From: Bacteroidota bacterium
GTDB lineage: Bacteria > Bacteroidota > Bacteroidia > AKYH767-A > OLB10
Assembly: GCA_016699635.1 (NCBI GenBank)
Contig: CP064983.1
Location: forward strand, 992,001-1,056,000
DNA: 64,000 nt
Direction of reading: 5' to 3'
Below, in pieces: positions 9,492-18,840 of the stretch. The first letter of the stretch is position 1. Every line of letters begins with the position of its first letter. The notes under the pieces are model-generated. The model was not told the DNA's origin, searched no databases, and saw only the letters and a list, made by a program, of their open reading frames with translations. The position numbers and the translations under genes were made by a program.

Positions 9492-10127
9492 TTGAAAAAG
9501 TTTAAGGCAGCAGCGGTTTTTTTAATACTTCTGATGCCTTTATTTTTTTTTATTCTGATGAAAGAAGGGAAACATAATTTCCGATATCTTGAATATTATG
9601 GCCCAAAGCATCTGGCTACAAACGGAGTTGACACCATTTATCATTCCATATCTGATTTCTCGTTAAAAAATACAGAAGGAAATACTGTTTCACCAAGCAA
9701 CACCGAACCCTCTTACTGGGTATTTCAGTTTTTTAATGCTTCTTGTCAGGAACCGTGCAAAGAAGTTTTTACCAATATGTATGATGTGGCACGCGATTTT
9801 GTAACTGCACCTAAAGTGAAATTTGTTTCCATCACGACACAGCCATTTAACGACAGTTTACCTGTAATGAAACATGTTATGAAAATGAACAGCATTCATC
9901 CTCCGCAATGGCAGTTATGTACAGGCGATTCATTGGGAATAGATTCTTTAATGCGCACATCATTTTTCCTGAAAGGAAACACCAATGCAGCACTTAACTC
10001 TGTATTTTTGGTTGACAGTAAGTTGCATCTTCGCGGCATCTATGACGGTGCCGATTTATTAGAGATGAAACGATTGAAAGATGATATTAAAATTCTTAGT
10101 TACGAAACAAGACAAAAATCAAAGTAA
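9492..10127 (+). CDS. SCO1/SenC-like thioredoxin-fold protein lacking the usual copper-ligand His
   Basis: SCO proteins deliver copper to the CuA centre of oxidase subunit II. This 211-residue protein starts at a TTG (9492), which gives a clean N-terminal membrane anchor (AAAVFLILLMPLFFFILM). The CxxxC copper motif is CQEPC at residues 85-89. The family's conserved histidine, normally about eight residues before the final Asp of the VLVD/FLVD strand, is replaced here: the segment reads NAALNSVFLVD, with Ala near residue 167. SCO-like fold and operon position are clear, but full Cu(I)/Cu(II) coordination is doubtful. It may be a thiol-disulfide variant. The stop is one base before the next start. 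Confidence 0.78.
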   Translation: MKKFKAAAVFLILLMPLFFFILMKEGKHNFRYLEYYGPKHLATNGVDTIYHSISDFSLKNTEGNTVSPSNTEPSYWVFQFFNASCQEPCKEVFTNMYDVARDFVTAPKVKFVSITTQPFNDSLPVMKHVMKMNSIHPPQWQLCTGDSLGIDSLMRTSFFLKGNTNAALNSVFLVDSKLHLRGIYDGADLLEMKRLKDDIKILSYETRQKSK

Positions 10128-10128
10128 G

Positions 10129-10680
10129 ATGAAACAGATATTAATGAATGAAAAGCTTACTTTCAGAGTAGTAGCAATTATTTCAGTTGTTGTATTAGGA
10201 ATGGTTATGCTACTAAGCCAGAAAGTCCTTCCACGTCCTGAAACGCCTCCGGCATTTACGAAGTACCTTCCCGGTTTAAATGCGTTTGTAAACGGAACTT
10301 GTTTTGTCCTGTTGCTAATTTCATTTTATTTTATCAAAAAGAAACGCATAGACATTCATAAAAAAATTAACCTGCTTACATTTTTATTGAGTGCTGTTTT
10401 TATTGTATCTTATTTTCTATATCATTATTTAGCAGAAGAAACCAAATATCCCGTTGACCATCCGTTGCGCGGACTTTATCTGTTCATTTTAGCATCGCAC
10501 ATTATTCTTGCTGCCATAGTGATGCCATTGGTACTGTTATCGTTTTATTATGGTTTAAAAATGGATGTGCGTAAACATCGTAAGCTTACACGTTTTTCTT
10601 TCCCTATCTGGTTGTATGTTACATTAACAGGTGTGATTGTTTATCTGATGATATCACCCTATTATTCGTTTAACCAATAA
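10129..10680 (+). CDS. DUF420-family membrane protein
   Basis: A 183-residue polytopic protein from the ATG at 10129, one base after the SCO stop; the frame extends further upstream but would overlap. It has about five membrane segments and the family's conserved histidines in IDIHKKINLLTF, YHYLAEE and ASHIILAA. DUF420 proteins (YozB/CtaM-like) accompany heme-copper oxidase operons, and CtaM is needed for aa3-type oxidase activity in Gram-positive bacteria. A role in oxidase maturation is inferred from that and from the operon. Confidence 0.82.
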   Translation: MKQILMNEKLTFRVVAIISVVVLGMVMLLSQKVLPRPETPPAFTKYLPGLNAFVNGTCFVLLLISFYFIKKKRIDIHKKINLLTFLLSAVFIVSYFLYHYLAEETKYPVDHPLRGLYLFILASHIILAAIVMPLVLLSFYYGLKMDVRKHRKLTRFSFPIWLYVTLTGVIVYLMISPYYSFNQ

Positions 10681-10690
10681 AATTTTCTGT

Positions 10691-13222
10691 TTACTTTTTT
10701 ATTAGTTGGTCTAGTGAACCAATAATTACATTCACCTGCTTAATAAGCTCAGACACTTTAACTGACAATTCAAAAGAATATTCATTGTCTTTAGCCTTGC
10801 GCTCAACCTGATCTATTAATAACCCAACAGAATTGTTGTTGAATATTTTCAGACTAGATTTTATCTTATGCGCAGCCTTATACAGTTTCTTCATATCCTT
10901 GTCTTCAATAGCCTGCAACATTTCACTGAGTAATTCAGGAAATTGTACCTGAAGCATTTTTATCAATGAAGCTGTTTCTTTTTTATCTCCTGCCATTAAA
11001 GCCAAAAGGTTGTCATAAATTTCATTGACATTATAAGTTGATTCATATTCAACTGCATCTTTTGATTGATCATTTTTCAATGGAAGATGTTGTGTTATGA
11101 GATCAAACAGTTGCTCAGGCATGTAGGGTTTCGTTAAAAACCTGACATACCTTGCAGCCTTTGCCTTCTCTTTCTCTGCACTCGATTCATAAGCCGTCAA
11201 TGCAAGGATAGGTATTGTATTTATGGGATCAGGTAGTTTACTTCGTATATGCCCCTGCCAGTTGGTAGCCATCCATTCCGGCATCTGAACGTCTGTAATT
11301 ACCATACTAAAATTACCCTTTCTAAGAAGAGTAAGTGCCTCATCGCCATCTGCTGCAAGTTCAACTTTATAGCCTTTTTTCAGCAACATTGTTTTGGCAA
11401 GAAACTGATTTATTTTATTGTCTTCTACCAATAAAATAGTCACATCTTCTGTAGCCGCAGGAGGTTCACTTACTATATTCTTTCTGTCTGACTTAACAGC
11501 CTTATAAGGTAGCTCAATGACAAAGTTACACTTTGAACTTTCAAGTTTTACTGAAATTTTTCCTCCGCAAGCAACAATCATTCCTCTGGCATTTATCAGT
11601 GACAACCCTAACCCGTATCCATTCAATCCATTCTGCGAAAACTGCGGATTGTTGAGTTCAAAAAAATTGTCGGGATGCGGGAAACTCTTTTTATTTACAA
11701 TGTTGAATTTTACATTGATAAAAATTTTGTTCTGCGAATGATATAATGCAAGTTCAAGTTTATCGTTACTTGCAAAAGAACCACCAAAGACCAAGGTATT
11801 AAATACAACTTTTTTAAGAATACCTTCATCAAGCAACACTTCATCACAAGCTGCAAAATCAGTATCAGATTCAACTTTTTTTCCGGGGAATTTCAATAAA
11901 AATTTGTCCAGGCATTCTTTAATCGTATCGTTTAAAATAAAAGGATGCTCCACCGGACTAACCTGTCCTGTATTTAAACGTGCATAGTCTAATATTTCGT
12001 CAACAATATTTGATAATTGAAATGCTGATGACAAAATAGTCTGAACATACTTTCTGTTTTCGTCTGTTGTTACAGTTTCCGTCAACAAATCGGCCATGCC
12101 AATAATTCCATTAAGCGGAGTTCTCAACTCATGACTAACATTAGCAAGAAATGTATCTTTTAGTAAAAGTGATTCTTCTGCTTTGCTCTTCTCTCGCTGT
12201 ATCTCTTCCAGGTCATACTTCAGTTGCAAGCTTTTAGTTCTATGGCTAACATCTTCGCTCTGTATTTCACGACAGAGTTTATAGTACAACTTATGATGTG
12301 CTAACGATTTTTCGAAATTATTCAATGCAGCATAGGCATCAGATAAAAACAAATTAACCAGATGTAATGGCTGTTTAATGTTAAGTGATTGACAGATTTC
12401 ATCTGCCTCAAGCAAAATTTTTATAGCTTCATCATGACGATGCATCTGATTATAAAGATTACCAAGACTTTTTAGTAAGTCGGCTTTTACACGTACATTG
12501 CCTGCAAGGTTACTGTTATCAATAGCTTGAAAAAAATAGTCGAGCGATTTCTCAAATTTATTTTGCTTGGTAAACAAAATTGTTAGGCTACCTAATGTCT
12601 TTATTTTTAATTCAGGACTACGAAGTTTTTCCGCAATCTTCAAACTTGTATCAAGATAATTGAAAGCAATATCCAATTCATCAGCCCAGTTATAACAATT
12701 TCCAATATAGAAATTAGTTATTGAAAGCTGCTCTTTATTATCAAGCTCTTCAAAAATTTTTAATGCTTTCTCATGATGGCGAATAGCCTCATTATAACCA
12801 CCGAGTAATTTATGGGTCTCACCAATCTGATTTAACACCAAACCAAGCTTTTGTTTGTCTTTTGCTGAAGTATAGGCTGAGGCAATATTCAGTAAATGCT
12901 CAAGGGCACTATCGTAAATAGAAATTGCTGTATAAATTTCTGCGGCCAGCTCATTAAAAGGAATCTGATTCTTCAGGCTATCACTGTTAACTTTTAACTC
13001 AAGACATTGATTGATTATTTTTATGGCCATCAACTCCTCTTTCACCTTGTGATAAGCCAATGCCAACTGCAGTCCACACTCTGACTTGAGCTTTTCATCA
13101 TCAGCATCAATATGATTCATGGCTTCGCTGAGAAGAATAATAGCTTTAGCGGTATTTACCGTCATTAATGCCTCGGCCTGCTCGCGCAGATGACTGATTT
13201 TCTGTGAAATTTCGTTACTCAA
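10691..13222 (-). CDS. TPR-containing hybrid histidine kinase with receiver and Hpt domains; ATP-binding motifs degenerate
   Basis: An 843-residue soluble signalling protein with no signal peptide or membrane segment. In order: TPR-like repeats (about 1-340), a short coiled coil, HisKA with H364 in SHELRTPLNG, an HATPase-like region (about 430-575), a receiver (about 594-715, D644, K698) and a C-terminal Hpt domain (H785 in AAHKIKSS). The HATPase region keeps a G2-like GYGLGLSL, but the N box reads VFNTLVFGGSFAS, without the conserved asparagine pattern, and no DxGxG G1 box is present. It may act as a phosphotransfer hub or phosphatase rather than an autokinase. Around residues 650-656 the receiver is locally scrambled by two compensating indels (11252-11255 and 11275-11277). 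The start is TTG at 13222. Confidence 0.82.
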   Translation of the reverse strand: MSNEISQKISHLREQAEALMTVNTAKAIILLSEAMNHIDADDEKLKSECGLQLALAYHKVKEELMAIKIINQCLELKVNSDSLKNQIPFNELAAEIYTAISIYDSALEHLLNIASAYTSAKDKQKLGLVLNQIGETHKLLGGYNEAIRHHEKALKIFEELDNKEQLSITNFYIGNCYNWADELDIAFNYLDTSLKIAEKLRSPELKIKTLGSLTILFTKQNKFEKSLDYFFQAIDNSNLAGNVRVKADLLKSLGNLYNQMHRHDEAIKILLEADEICQSLNIKQPLHLVNLFLSDAYAALNNFEKSLAHHKLYYKLCREIQSEDVSHRTKSLQLKYDLEEIQREKSKAEESLLLKDTFLANVSHELRTPLNGIIGMADLLTETVTTDENRKYVQTILSSAFQLSNIVDEILDYARLNTGQVSPVEHPFILNDTIKECLDKFLLKFPGKKVESDTDFAACDEVLLDEGILKKVVFNTLVFGGSFASNDKLELALYHSQNKIFINVKFNIVNKKSFPHPDNFFELNNPQFSQNGLNGYGLGLSLINARGMIVACGGKISVKLESSKCNFVIELPYKAVKSDRKNIVSEPPAATEDVTILLVEDNKINQFLAKTMLLKKGYKVELAADGDEALTLLRKGNFSMVITDVQMPEWMATNWQGHIRSKLPDPINTIPILALTAYESSAEKEKAKAARYVRFLTKPYMPEQLFDLITQHLPLKNDQSKDAVEYESTYNVNEIYDNLLALMAGDKKETASLIKMLQVQFPELLSEMLQAIEDKDMKKLYKAAHKIKSSLKIFNNNSVGLLIDQVERKAKDNEYSFELSVKVSELIKQVNVIIGSLDQLIKK

Positions 13223-13241
13223 TTTTTTCTGTTTTCAGGAG

Positions 13242-13249
13242 CAAAAGTA
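13242..13249 (-). promoter_or_regulatory. Putative -7 element of the hybrid kinase gene
   Basis: On the minus strand this reads TACTTTTG, an exact TAnnTTTG match 20 bases before the TTG start. It suggests the kinase is transcribed separately from the T9SS operon ending at 13293. No -33 box is evident. Confidence 0.42.
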
Positions 13250-13292
13250 AGCATAAAATGGCAGGGTTGCCACTATAAATATATAAAAATCA

Positions 13293-15260
13293 TTATTCTA
13301 CAGCTACACCGTTTATCATTACCCGCATAACCTGAATGTAGCGCATACTACCTGCAGCGGGACTGTAAACCGAGTTTCTTTTATCTTTCAGGTCGTCACT
13401 GATTTTTGTTGTGGTCATTTCCTCGCCTACGGCATCTTCAGTAATGGTTAACTTGCCTGCCTTGATATAATTATTCAGTTTGCCGGAATCATAAACCCTC
13501 CAGAAGTTAATTACACTGCTGATTCTTCGTTTTGAGAGGTTTTTATTGTAGCCACTTTCTGCCAAAGGACTTGCAGAACCTCGTACAATTATTTCAATCT
13601 TATTTCCTGCATCAAGCTGCTTCAGTACTAAGTCGCTGAAACGGTCAAGGTCAAGATAGTTTTTCTTAACAACCTGATTAAAGAATGTAGTAATTTCTGC
13701 AGCAGCTTTATTACGTTGCGATTCATCAGTTAAAACATCAACATAATTCTCTCTGTACTTTTTTTCATTTGTAAGATATGCATTGTACAAGTCAACATAA
13801 TTTGATTTTGTTGTTGTCAACATTGTTTTTGGATTGGGTTGATCGTTTTCGAAATACAACTTCATTGGTAACAATGGTTCTATCTGTTTGATGACTTCTA
13901 TAGTTATAGAATCTTTTGTAATGTCTGAAGCAATAGGTTCAATAGCAATCAAAGTATCTTTCTTAACTTGTTTAACGGTATCTAAATAAACACCATCATA
14001 AATATCATAACAACAAGTGCGTGCTTTAATGTAGAGTGATCCCGGACGATTTGATGAGAGTAAAAAGTTATTATTGCGACTGCTATAGTACAAATCGTTA
14101 TAGCTTGTATTGATTGGATAGTGTAAATTCTGAATAGTTTGCTCCTGGCTATCCGGTTTATAACTGTAAATATCAAAACCACCAAGTCCTTTATGACCAT
14201 CACTTGCAAAATATAAGGTTGAATTCAGGTTGTCATAAAATGGAGTGATGTCATCATCAACAGTATTCACAGGTGCACCAACATTAACAGGATTTCCAAA
14301 AACAAAATCAGGAGTAATAGAACATTTCCAGATGTCTGCCTTACCCAAACCACCGGGACGGTCGCTTACAAAATAAAGCACATAGCCTGTCAATTCATCA
14401 TTTCCAATTGCAGGCATTGTAGCTGTATATCCTTTAAAATTAATGCTGTCATTGAGTGGTTTCGGGTCAGACCAATTGCCATCTTTCTGTGTACTGTAAT
14501 ATAACGTACATATCAATTTATCTCTTTCACGTTGACATTGCGTATATACTAACAATTTACCATTACCACTGACAGCCGAATTACATGAATGCAATCCGGG
14601 CCGATTGAGTTGTGTGCTGTAATTATCAGGACGACTCCATGTATTGCGTTCATTATTGCTGACAAGCAGTTTAGATATATACTTATTTTTTTTCTGTGTC
14701 TTTTTGTCTTTATTTTCAAATCGCAGCGATGAGTACAACAAGGTTGTACTGTCTAAATATGACGGAGCAAAATCAGAATAAACAGAATTTATTTCAGTGC
14801 CTGAGTTTTGAATTGTAACCTTTGCTGTATCTTTCAACAACTGTTTAATATTTTGGCAATTGGCTAATTCGCGTTTTGCTTTGTCTGTAAAATAACTGTT
14901 ATCACGACCATGCATTTGTAAATAGTTATTGTAGATTGAAGCAGCTTCCTCATAATAACCCTGTCGCTGATTCATCTCTGCCAGATAAAATGCAATTAAT
15001 GGAAACTGACCTTGTTTATCTAATCCATAAGCCTTGTTATAATACTTCTGTGCATTTTCATAATCATTGTAAAGCCGGCATGCTTCTGCCAGTTTCCAGG
15101 TTATAACTAAATCTGTATTATTGCTTGCATAAGAATTAAAATAGAATGCGAATGCAGAATAATAATCACCTTCTTTCATAGCCTTATCACCTGCACGCTC
15201 GTAGGCTGTTGGAGATTGCGCCTGCAACAACTGTACAGCAAATAACAAGTACATTAACAT
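13293..15260 (-). CDS. OmpA-family protein with TPR and PD40 repeats (T9SS/PorE-like)
   Basis: A 655-residue exported protein: signal peptide (MLMYLLFAVQLLQAQS), TPR-like repeats (about 18-120), PD40-type beta-propeller repeats (about 155-420, e.g. LYFVSDRPGGLGKADIWK and LYFASDGHKGLGGFDIY) and a C-terminal OmpA-like peptidoglycan-binding domain containing GYNKNLSKRRISSV. This architecture is typical of Bacteroidota proteins that anchor outer-membrane machinery to peptidoglycan, such as the T9SS component PorE and similar proteins next to PorP/SprF. It is the third gene of the SprB-like/SprF operon, 45 bases after porP/sprF, with an AGGAGG-like site upstream. Support for its partners rather than the core secretion channel is my inference. 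Confidence 0.83.
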   Translation of the reverse strand: MLMYLLFAVQLLQAQSPTAYERAGDKAMKEGDYYSAFAFYFNSYASNNTDLVITWKLAEACRLYNDYENAQKYYNKAYGLDKQGQFPLIAFYLAEMNQRQGYYEEAASIYNNYLQMHGRDNSYFTDKAKRELANCQNIKQLLKDTAKVTIQNSGTEINSVYSDFAPSYLDSTTLLYSSLRFENKDKKTQKKNKYISKLLVSNNERNTWSRPDNYSTQLNRPGLHSCNSAVSGNGKLLVYTQCQRERDKLICTLYYSTQKDGNWSDPKPLNDSINFKGYTATMPAIGNDELTGYVLYFVSDRPGGLGKADIWKCSITPDFVFGNPVNVGAPVNTVDDDITPFYDNLNSTLYFASDGHKGLGGFDIYSYKPDSQEQTIQNLHYPINTSYNDLYYSSRNNNFLLSSNRPGSLYIKARTCCYDIYDGVYLDTVKQVKKDTLIAIEPIASDITKDSITIEVIKQIEPLLPMKLYFENDQPNPKTMLTTTKSNYVDLYNAYLTNEKKYRENYVDVLTDESQRNKAAAEITTFFNQVVKKNYLDLDRFSDLVLKQLDAGNKIEIIVRGSASPLAESGYNKNLSKRRISSVINFWRVYDSGKLNNYIKAGKLTITEDAVGEEMTTTKISDDLKDKRNSVYSPAAGSMRYIQVMRVMINGVAVE

Positions 15261-15305
15261 TACAATCTTTGCAACAACAATCCTCCTGCTGCCGAAAAAA
15301 ATATA

Positions 15306-16316
15306 TCAATAAACGGGGCATGGTGGATTCTTCTTTAATGGTTTTACTTTGGTGATGATGTAAGATAATGCTACTTCGTAAGCGCCTCTGCCGTTACTTG
15401 CCCTTTTCAGGTCAGATGTATTGAAATCGTATGCAAAACCGGCATCTAAATTGCCAATACCTGCTCCAATACGTGCAATGACAGCATCTTTGTTACGATA
15501 AAATACTCCTGCCGAGAATCTGAAATTTTTAAAATTATTCTCTAATGAATGTAGTTGAACATTTGCACCGCCATTTAACTGTGAGAATTTTCCCTGACGA
15601 TAAAATAACACTTGTGGTTGCAGAGAAATTTTTTCGGAAAGCATCAGGTTTAAAACTCCAACACCTGTGAGTCGGGTAAATAATTTTGCTTTATCATTCA
15701 GAAATGAAATATCAGGTTGATTCAGGTGGCTGGCACCGAAAATCAAATTCAAATCAGAATTTTCACTAAATGCATATTTATAACCGGCACCTGCATTCAA
15801 ATTAAAATTGGAATAGCTACTGCGCGCTGGGCTTTCACCTGTAGGCAGGTTAGGATTAAAGATGTCACCATCATATTGCGAACCGAAATACAGTTCCGAA
15901 AAATTCAAACCATTCTGCATCCACCCCGGCTGAATAGCTAAGGTGAGCTGATGTTTTTTGTTTTCATCTAAAAAAGAATTCCAGGCAACAGAAACATCAA
16001 CAATAGTAGTTTTATAATCTGCATCACCTGTAACGTCATTTTCAAATAATAAACCTGCACTCCACCATGATTTTTTTTCATCAGTTTTTGCAATGTTCAT
16101 ATCAACAGATGCACCTAATGATTTATAAGGAACTGTAACAGATTTATACTGTACACGATTAATTGCAGTCAGTCTGTAATCGCCTTTAAAGTTTCCGGTT
16201 TGTGCTGCACTCTGATGCAATGGCGAAAAATCAAACTGCGAAAAATGCACATCCTGCCCTGCTGCATTCAAACAGAACAAACAAATTGTAAATATGCCCG
16301 ACAGGAGATTTTTCAT
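15306..16316 (-). CDS. PorP/SprF-family type IX secretion outer-membrane protein
   Basis: A 336-residue outer-membrane beta-barrel with a signal peptide and the family N-terminus QDVHFSQFDFSPLHQSAA, followed by alternating strands up to DLKRASNGRGAYEVALSYII. PorP/SprF proteins pair with type B T9SS cargo and are needed for that cargo's export or surface attachment. Here the partner is immediately upstream, with three bases between the genes. The order SprB-like then SprF-like is that of the Flavobacterium johnsoniae sprB-sprF pair, though this adhesin is far smaller than SprB. Confidence 0.9.
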   Translation of the reverse strand: MKNLLSGIFTICLFCLNAAGQDVHFSQFDFSPLHQSAAQTGNFKGDYRLTAINRVQYKSVTVPYKSLGASVDMNIAKTDEKKSWWSAGLLFENDVTGDADYKTTIVDVSVAWNSFLDENKKHQLTLAIQPGWMQNGLNFSELYFGSQYDGDIFNPNLPTGESPARSSYSNFNLNAGAGYKYAFSENSDLNLIFGASHLNQPDISFLNDKAKLFTRLTGVGVLNLMLSEKISLQPQVLFYRQGKFSQLNGGANVQLHSLENNFKNFRFSAGVFYRNKDAVIARIGAGIGNLDAGFAYDFNTSDLKRASNGRGAYEVALSYIITKVKPLKKNPPCPVY

Positions 16317-16319
16317 TTC

Positions 16320-18698
16320 TTACCGTATTACGGTTATATTACCTTTTTTAAAGAATTTCTGATTGTCATAGCAAGTAGCCTCAACATAGTAAACAAACAC
16401 ACCGGGTGTTACACGTTTGCCTCTATAAAATCCATCCCAACCCTGACCCGGCTGTTTGGTTTCAAATACTTTCTCTCCCCAACGATCGTAAATACGAAAT
16501 AGCAACTCTTTTATTTGTCCGCCATAAACATAAATCTCATCATTAACTCTGTCACCATTCGGGCTAAATGAATTAGGAATATAAATTTCAGGTTCTTCAC
16601 AACGATATTGTATGACAACAATTTTGCAGTGTCATTAATCTTACAACCGAATGCATCTGTTATGCTAAGGATATACTCAATATCCACAGGAGGTGTGCTG
16701 ACAGGATTTGCAATACCGTTGCTGTTTAAATAAGTTGGTGGCTGCCAGTTGTAAATGTAACCTGTATTTTGAGTTGCTGATAGGTTAACACTTTGACCAC
16801 GATAAATGGTATCAATAGAAGGCACAACATCTAATGCTGCTAACGAATCAGAAAACAAAACACTTACGGTTACAGGAGAAGTAGTACAACCTTTTGAGTC
16901 AGTTACAGAAACAGTATAGTTGCCGGCACAAAGCTGATTGAGAGAACCTGAATTTGAACCATTACTCCAGACAAAGTTGTATGGTGGTGTGCCTCCACCT
17001 GCCAATGCTGTGGCTGTGCCAATACATTGACCGCTGCAATAATCAGGAGTTGCAGTTGCAGATAAGGTAAGTTGTGGTGGTTCAGAAATATTTAAAGAAA
17101 AATTTGAAGTACATCCTGCAGAATCTGTTACAGTACCTGAATAGTTGCCTTGACATAGATTAACAATAGTATCATTGGATTGTCCCGGAGGATTACTCCA
17201 CAATATAGTGTATGGCCCATTATTGTTTGTTACTGCGACAAGGCCGGAACCGTTACATTCGCCTTTGCAACGTACATTCTGAATGGTAGTTGCAGTTGCA
17301 CTCATGAATTGTTGTATGTTAATAGTTTTGGTAACGGTATCCTTACAACCGAGCGAACTTGTAACAACTAAGGTAACCGGATAATTACCCGGTGAGCCAT
17401 AGGTAACTTGCGGATTACTTACATTTGAAGTTGTTCCATTACCAAAATTCCAATTGTAAGAAAATGATGCAGGTGCAGATGATAAAATAGTGTCGTTAAA
17501 TAATGCTACTGTTGTACATGCCTGAACTGTAGATGTAAAATCTGTTATCAGTTCTTTAGTTACCGTTACTACACCATGAATGGTGTCGGCACAGCCAGGA
17601 TTAAATAAAGAATAGGCAATTAATGTAACGTTATACGTCCCTGTATCGGGATAAGTATAAACCGGATTAAAAGCATTAGAAGTATCGTTGGTGAGATTGG
17701 GTACACCAAAATCCCAATGATATGAAATGGCACCAATGCTTCCATTTTGAAATGAAACTGTATTACTGCCACAAGAAACTATTGGATTTAAAAAAAGCGG
17801 CAACTACCAATGACGGACAAGGCACTACGTTTAACTGATAATCTCTTCTTGTCTGACCTAAGTAAACATTGTTGCGATATTCTTTTGCACAGACACCAAT
17901 CACAAACTGACCTATTGTGTTTGGAGTTGCAGTTAGCACACCTGTTATTGAATCAATACTCAGTGGTTGAATTCCCGGTGTACCATTGAGCATATTGTTC
18001 ACAGAATAAGGTGGTGCAAATATTACATTATTGTATGGTGGTGCAGAAACCGGTGGAAGTGGTGCCGGAACTATGGTGTCGCCACCAACTAAGGGTGTGC
18101 ATAGTGAATAACGAATGGTGTCATTATCAGGATCTGTTGCAGAATGGTCGAAAACAAAAGGGAAATTTAGACAAACAAACGGTGGTGGCAAAAATTTAAA
18201 ACGAGGGCTACTGTTGTTAAAAAAACTGCTTGCTCTTATTTCGCCAACATAGGTAGCACCAGTCACACCAGGTCCAATTAAATTATTGATGGTATTATTC
18301 CGGCAGCAACGCTGATAGGCAATATAGTAAACACCTGAAGAAGGTGGTAGATTAACATTAAAAATATAGGTAGCTCGCCTGTAACAAATATTCACAGGTG
18401 GGATAAAACATGGATTGTTGATAGTTGAAGGAATAAGAAGAGAATCAGGTCTAACATCAACAAATAATGCTTGCTCTAAGTTAAAACTCTGATCGTAGAT
18501 ACCAATTGCAGCAGGATCATCAAAAGGTGGTACACCATTGGCACAGTCACGATAGATATACATTGTGACCTGATAGTTTCCATTACCAAGGTAGCTGTAA
18601 AAAATCTCTCCTCCAACAATATGCGTTGCCTTTGCACTGTCTGCAAACAGAAACAAAAAATTTATTAATAAACAGAACTTCCAAAAGTGGCTTTTCAT
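16320..18698 (-). CDS. T9SS type B cargo: SprB-repeat/PKD surface protein, two frameshifts
   Basis: About 793 residues when repaired. A signal peptide precedes an N-terminal module beginning THIVGGEIFYSYLGNGNYQV with a conserved YRDCANG and cysteine pairs, as in many gliding-associated cargo proteins. PKD domains follow (SYHWDFG, SYNWNFGNG), then two SprB repeats (CKGECNGSGLVAVTNNNG and CSGQCIGTATALAGGG) and a gliding-motility-type C-terminal sorting domain (PNSFSPNGDRVND ... RIYDRWGEKVFET ... WDGFYRG). Frames change at about 17789-17796 (seven-base T run on the minus strand, one base too many or two missing) and at 16622-16625 (A run on the minus strand, one base short). It leads the operon with PorP/SprF and the OmpA protein. 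Likely a surface adhesin. Confidence 0.85.
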
Positions 18699-18840
18699 AT
18701 AAGATGGAAAGGTAACAAAGATACTAAAATTGCTTTCTATATAATGACTACAAAAATTAAAATATCATTGTCTTTAATCGGTAATTTTTCTGTTTTAAAA
18801 AATAGAAACTTCAAAACATAAAACTTGCTAAAGTGGAATA

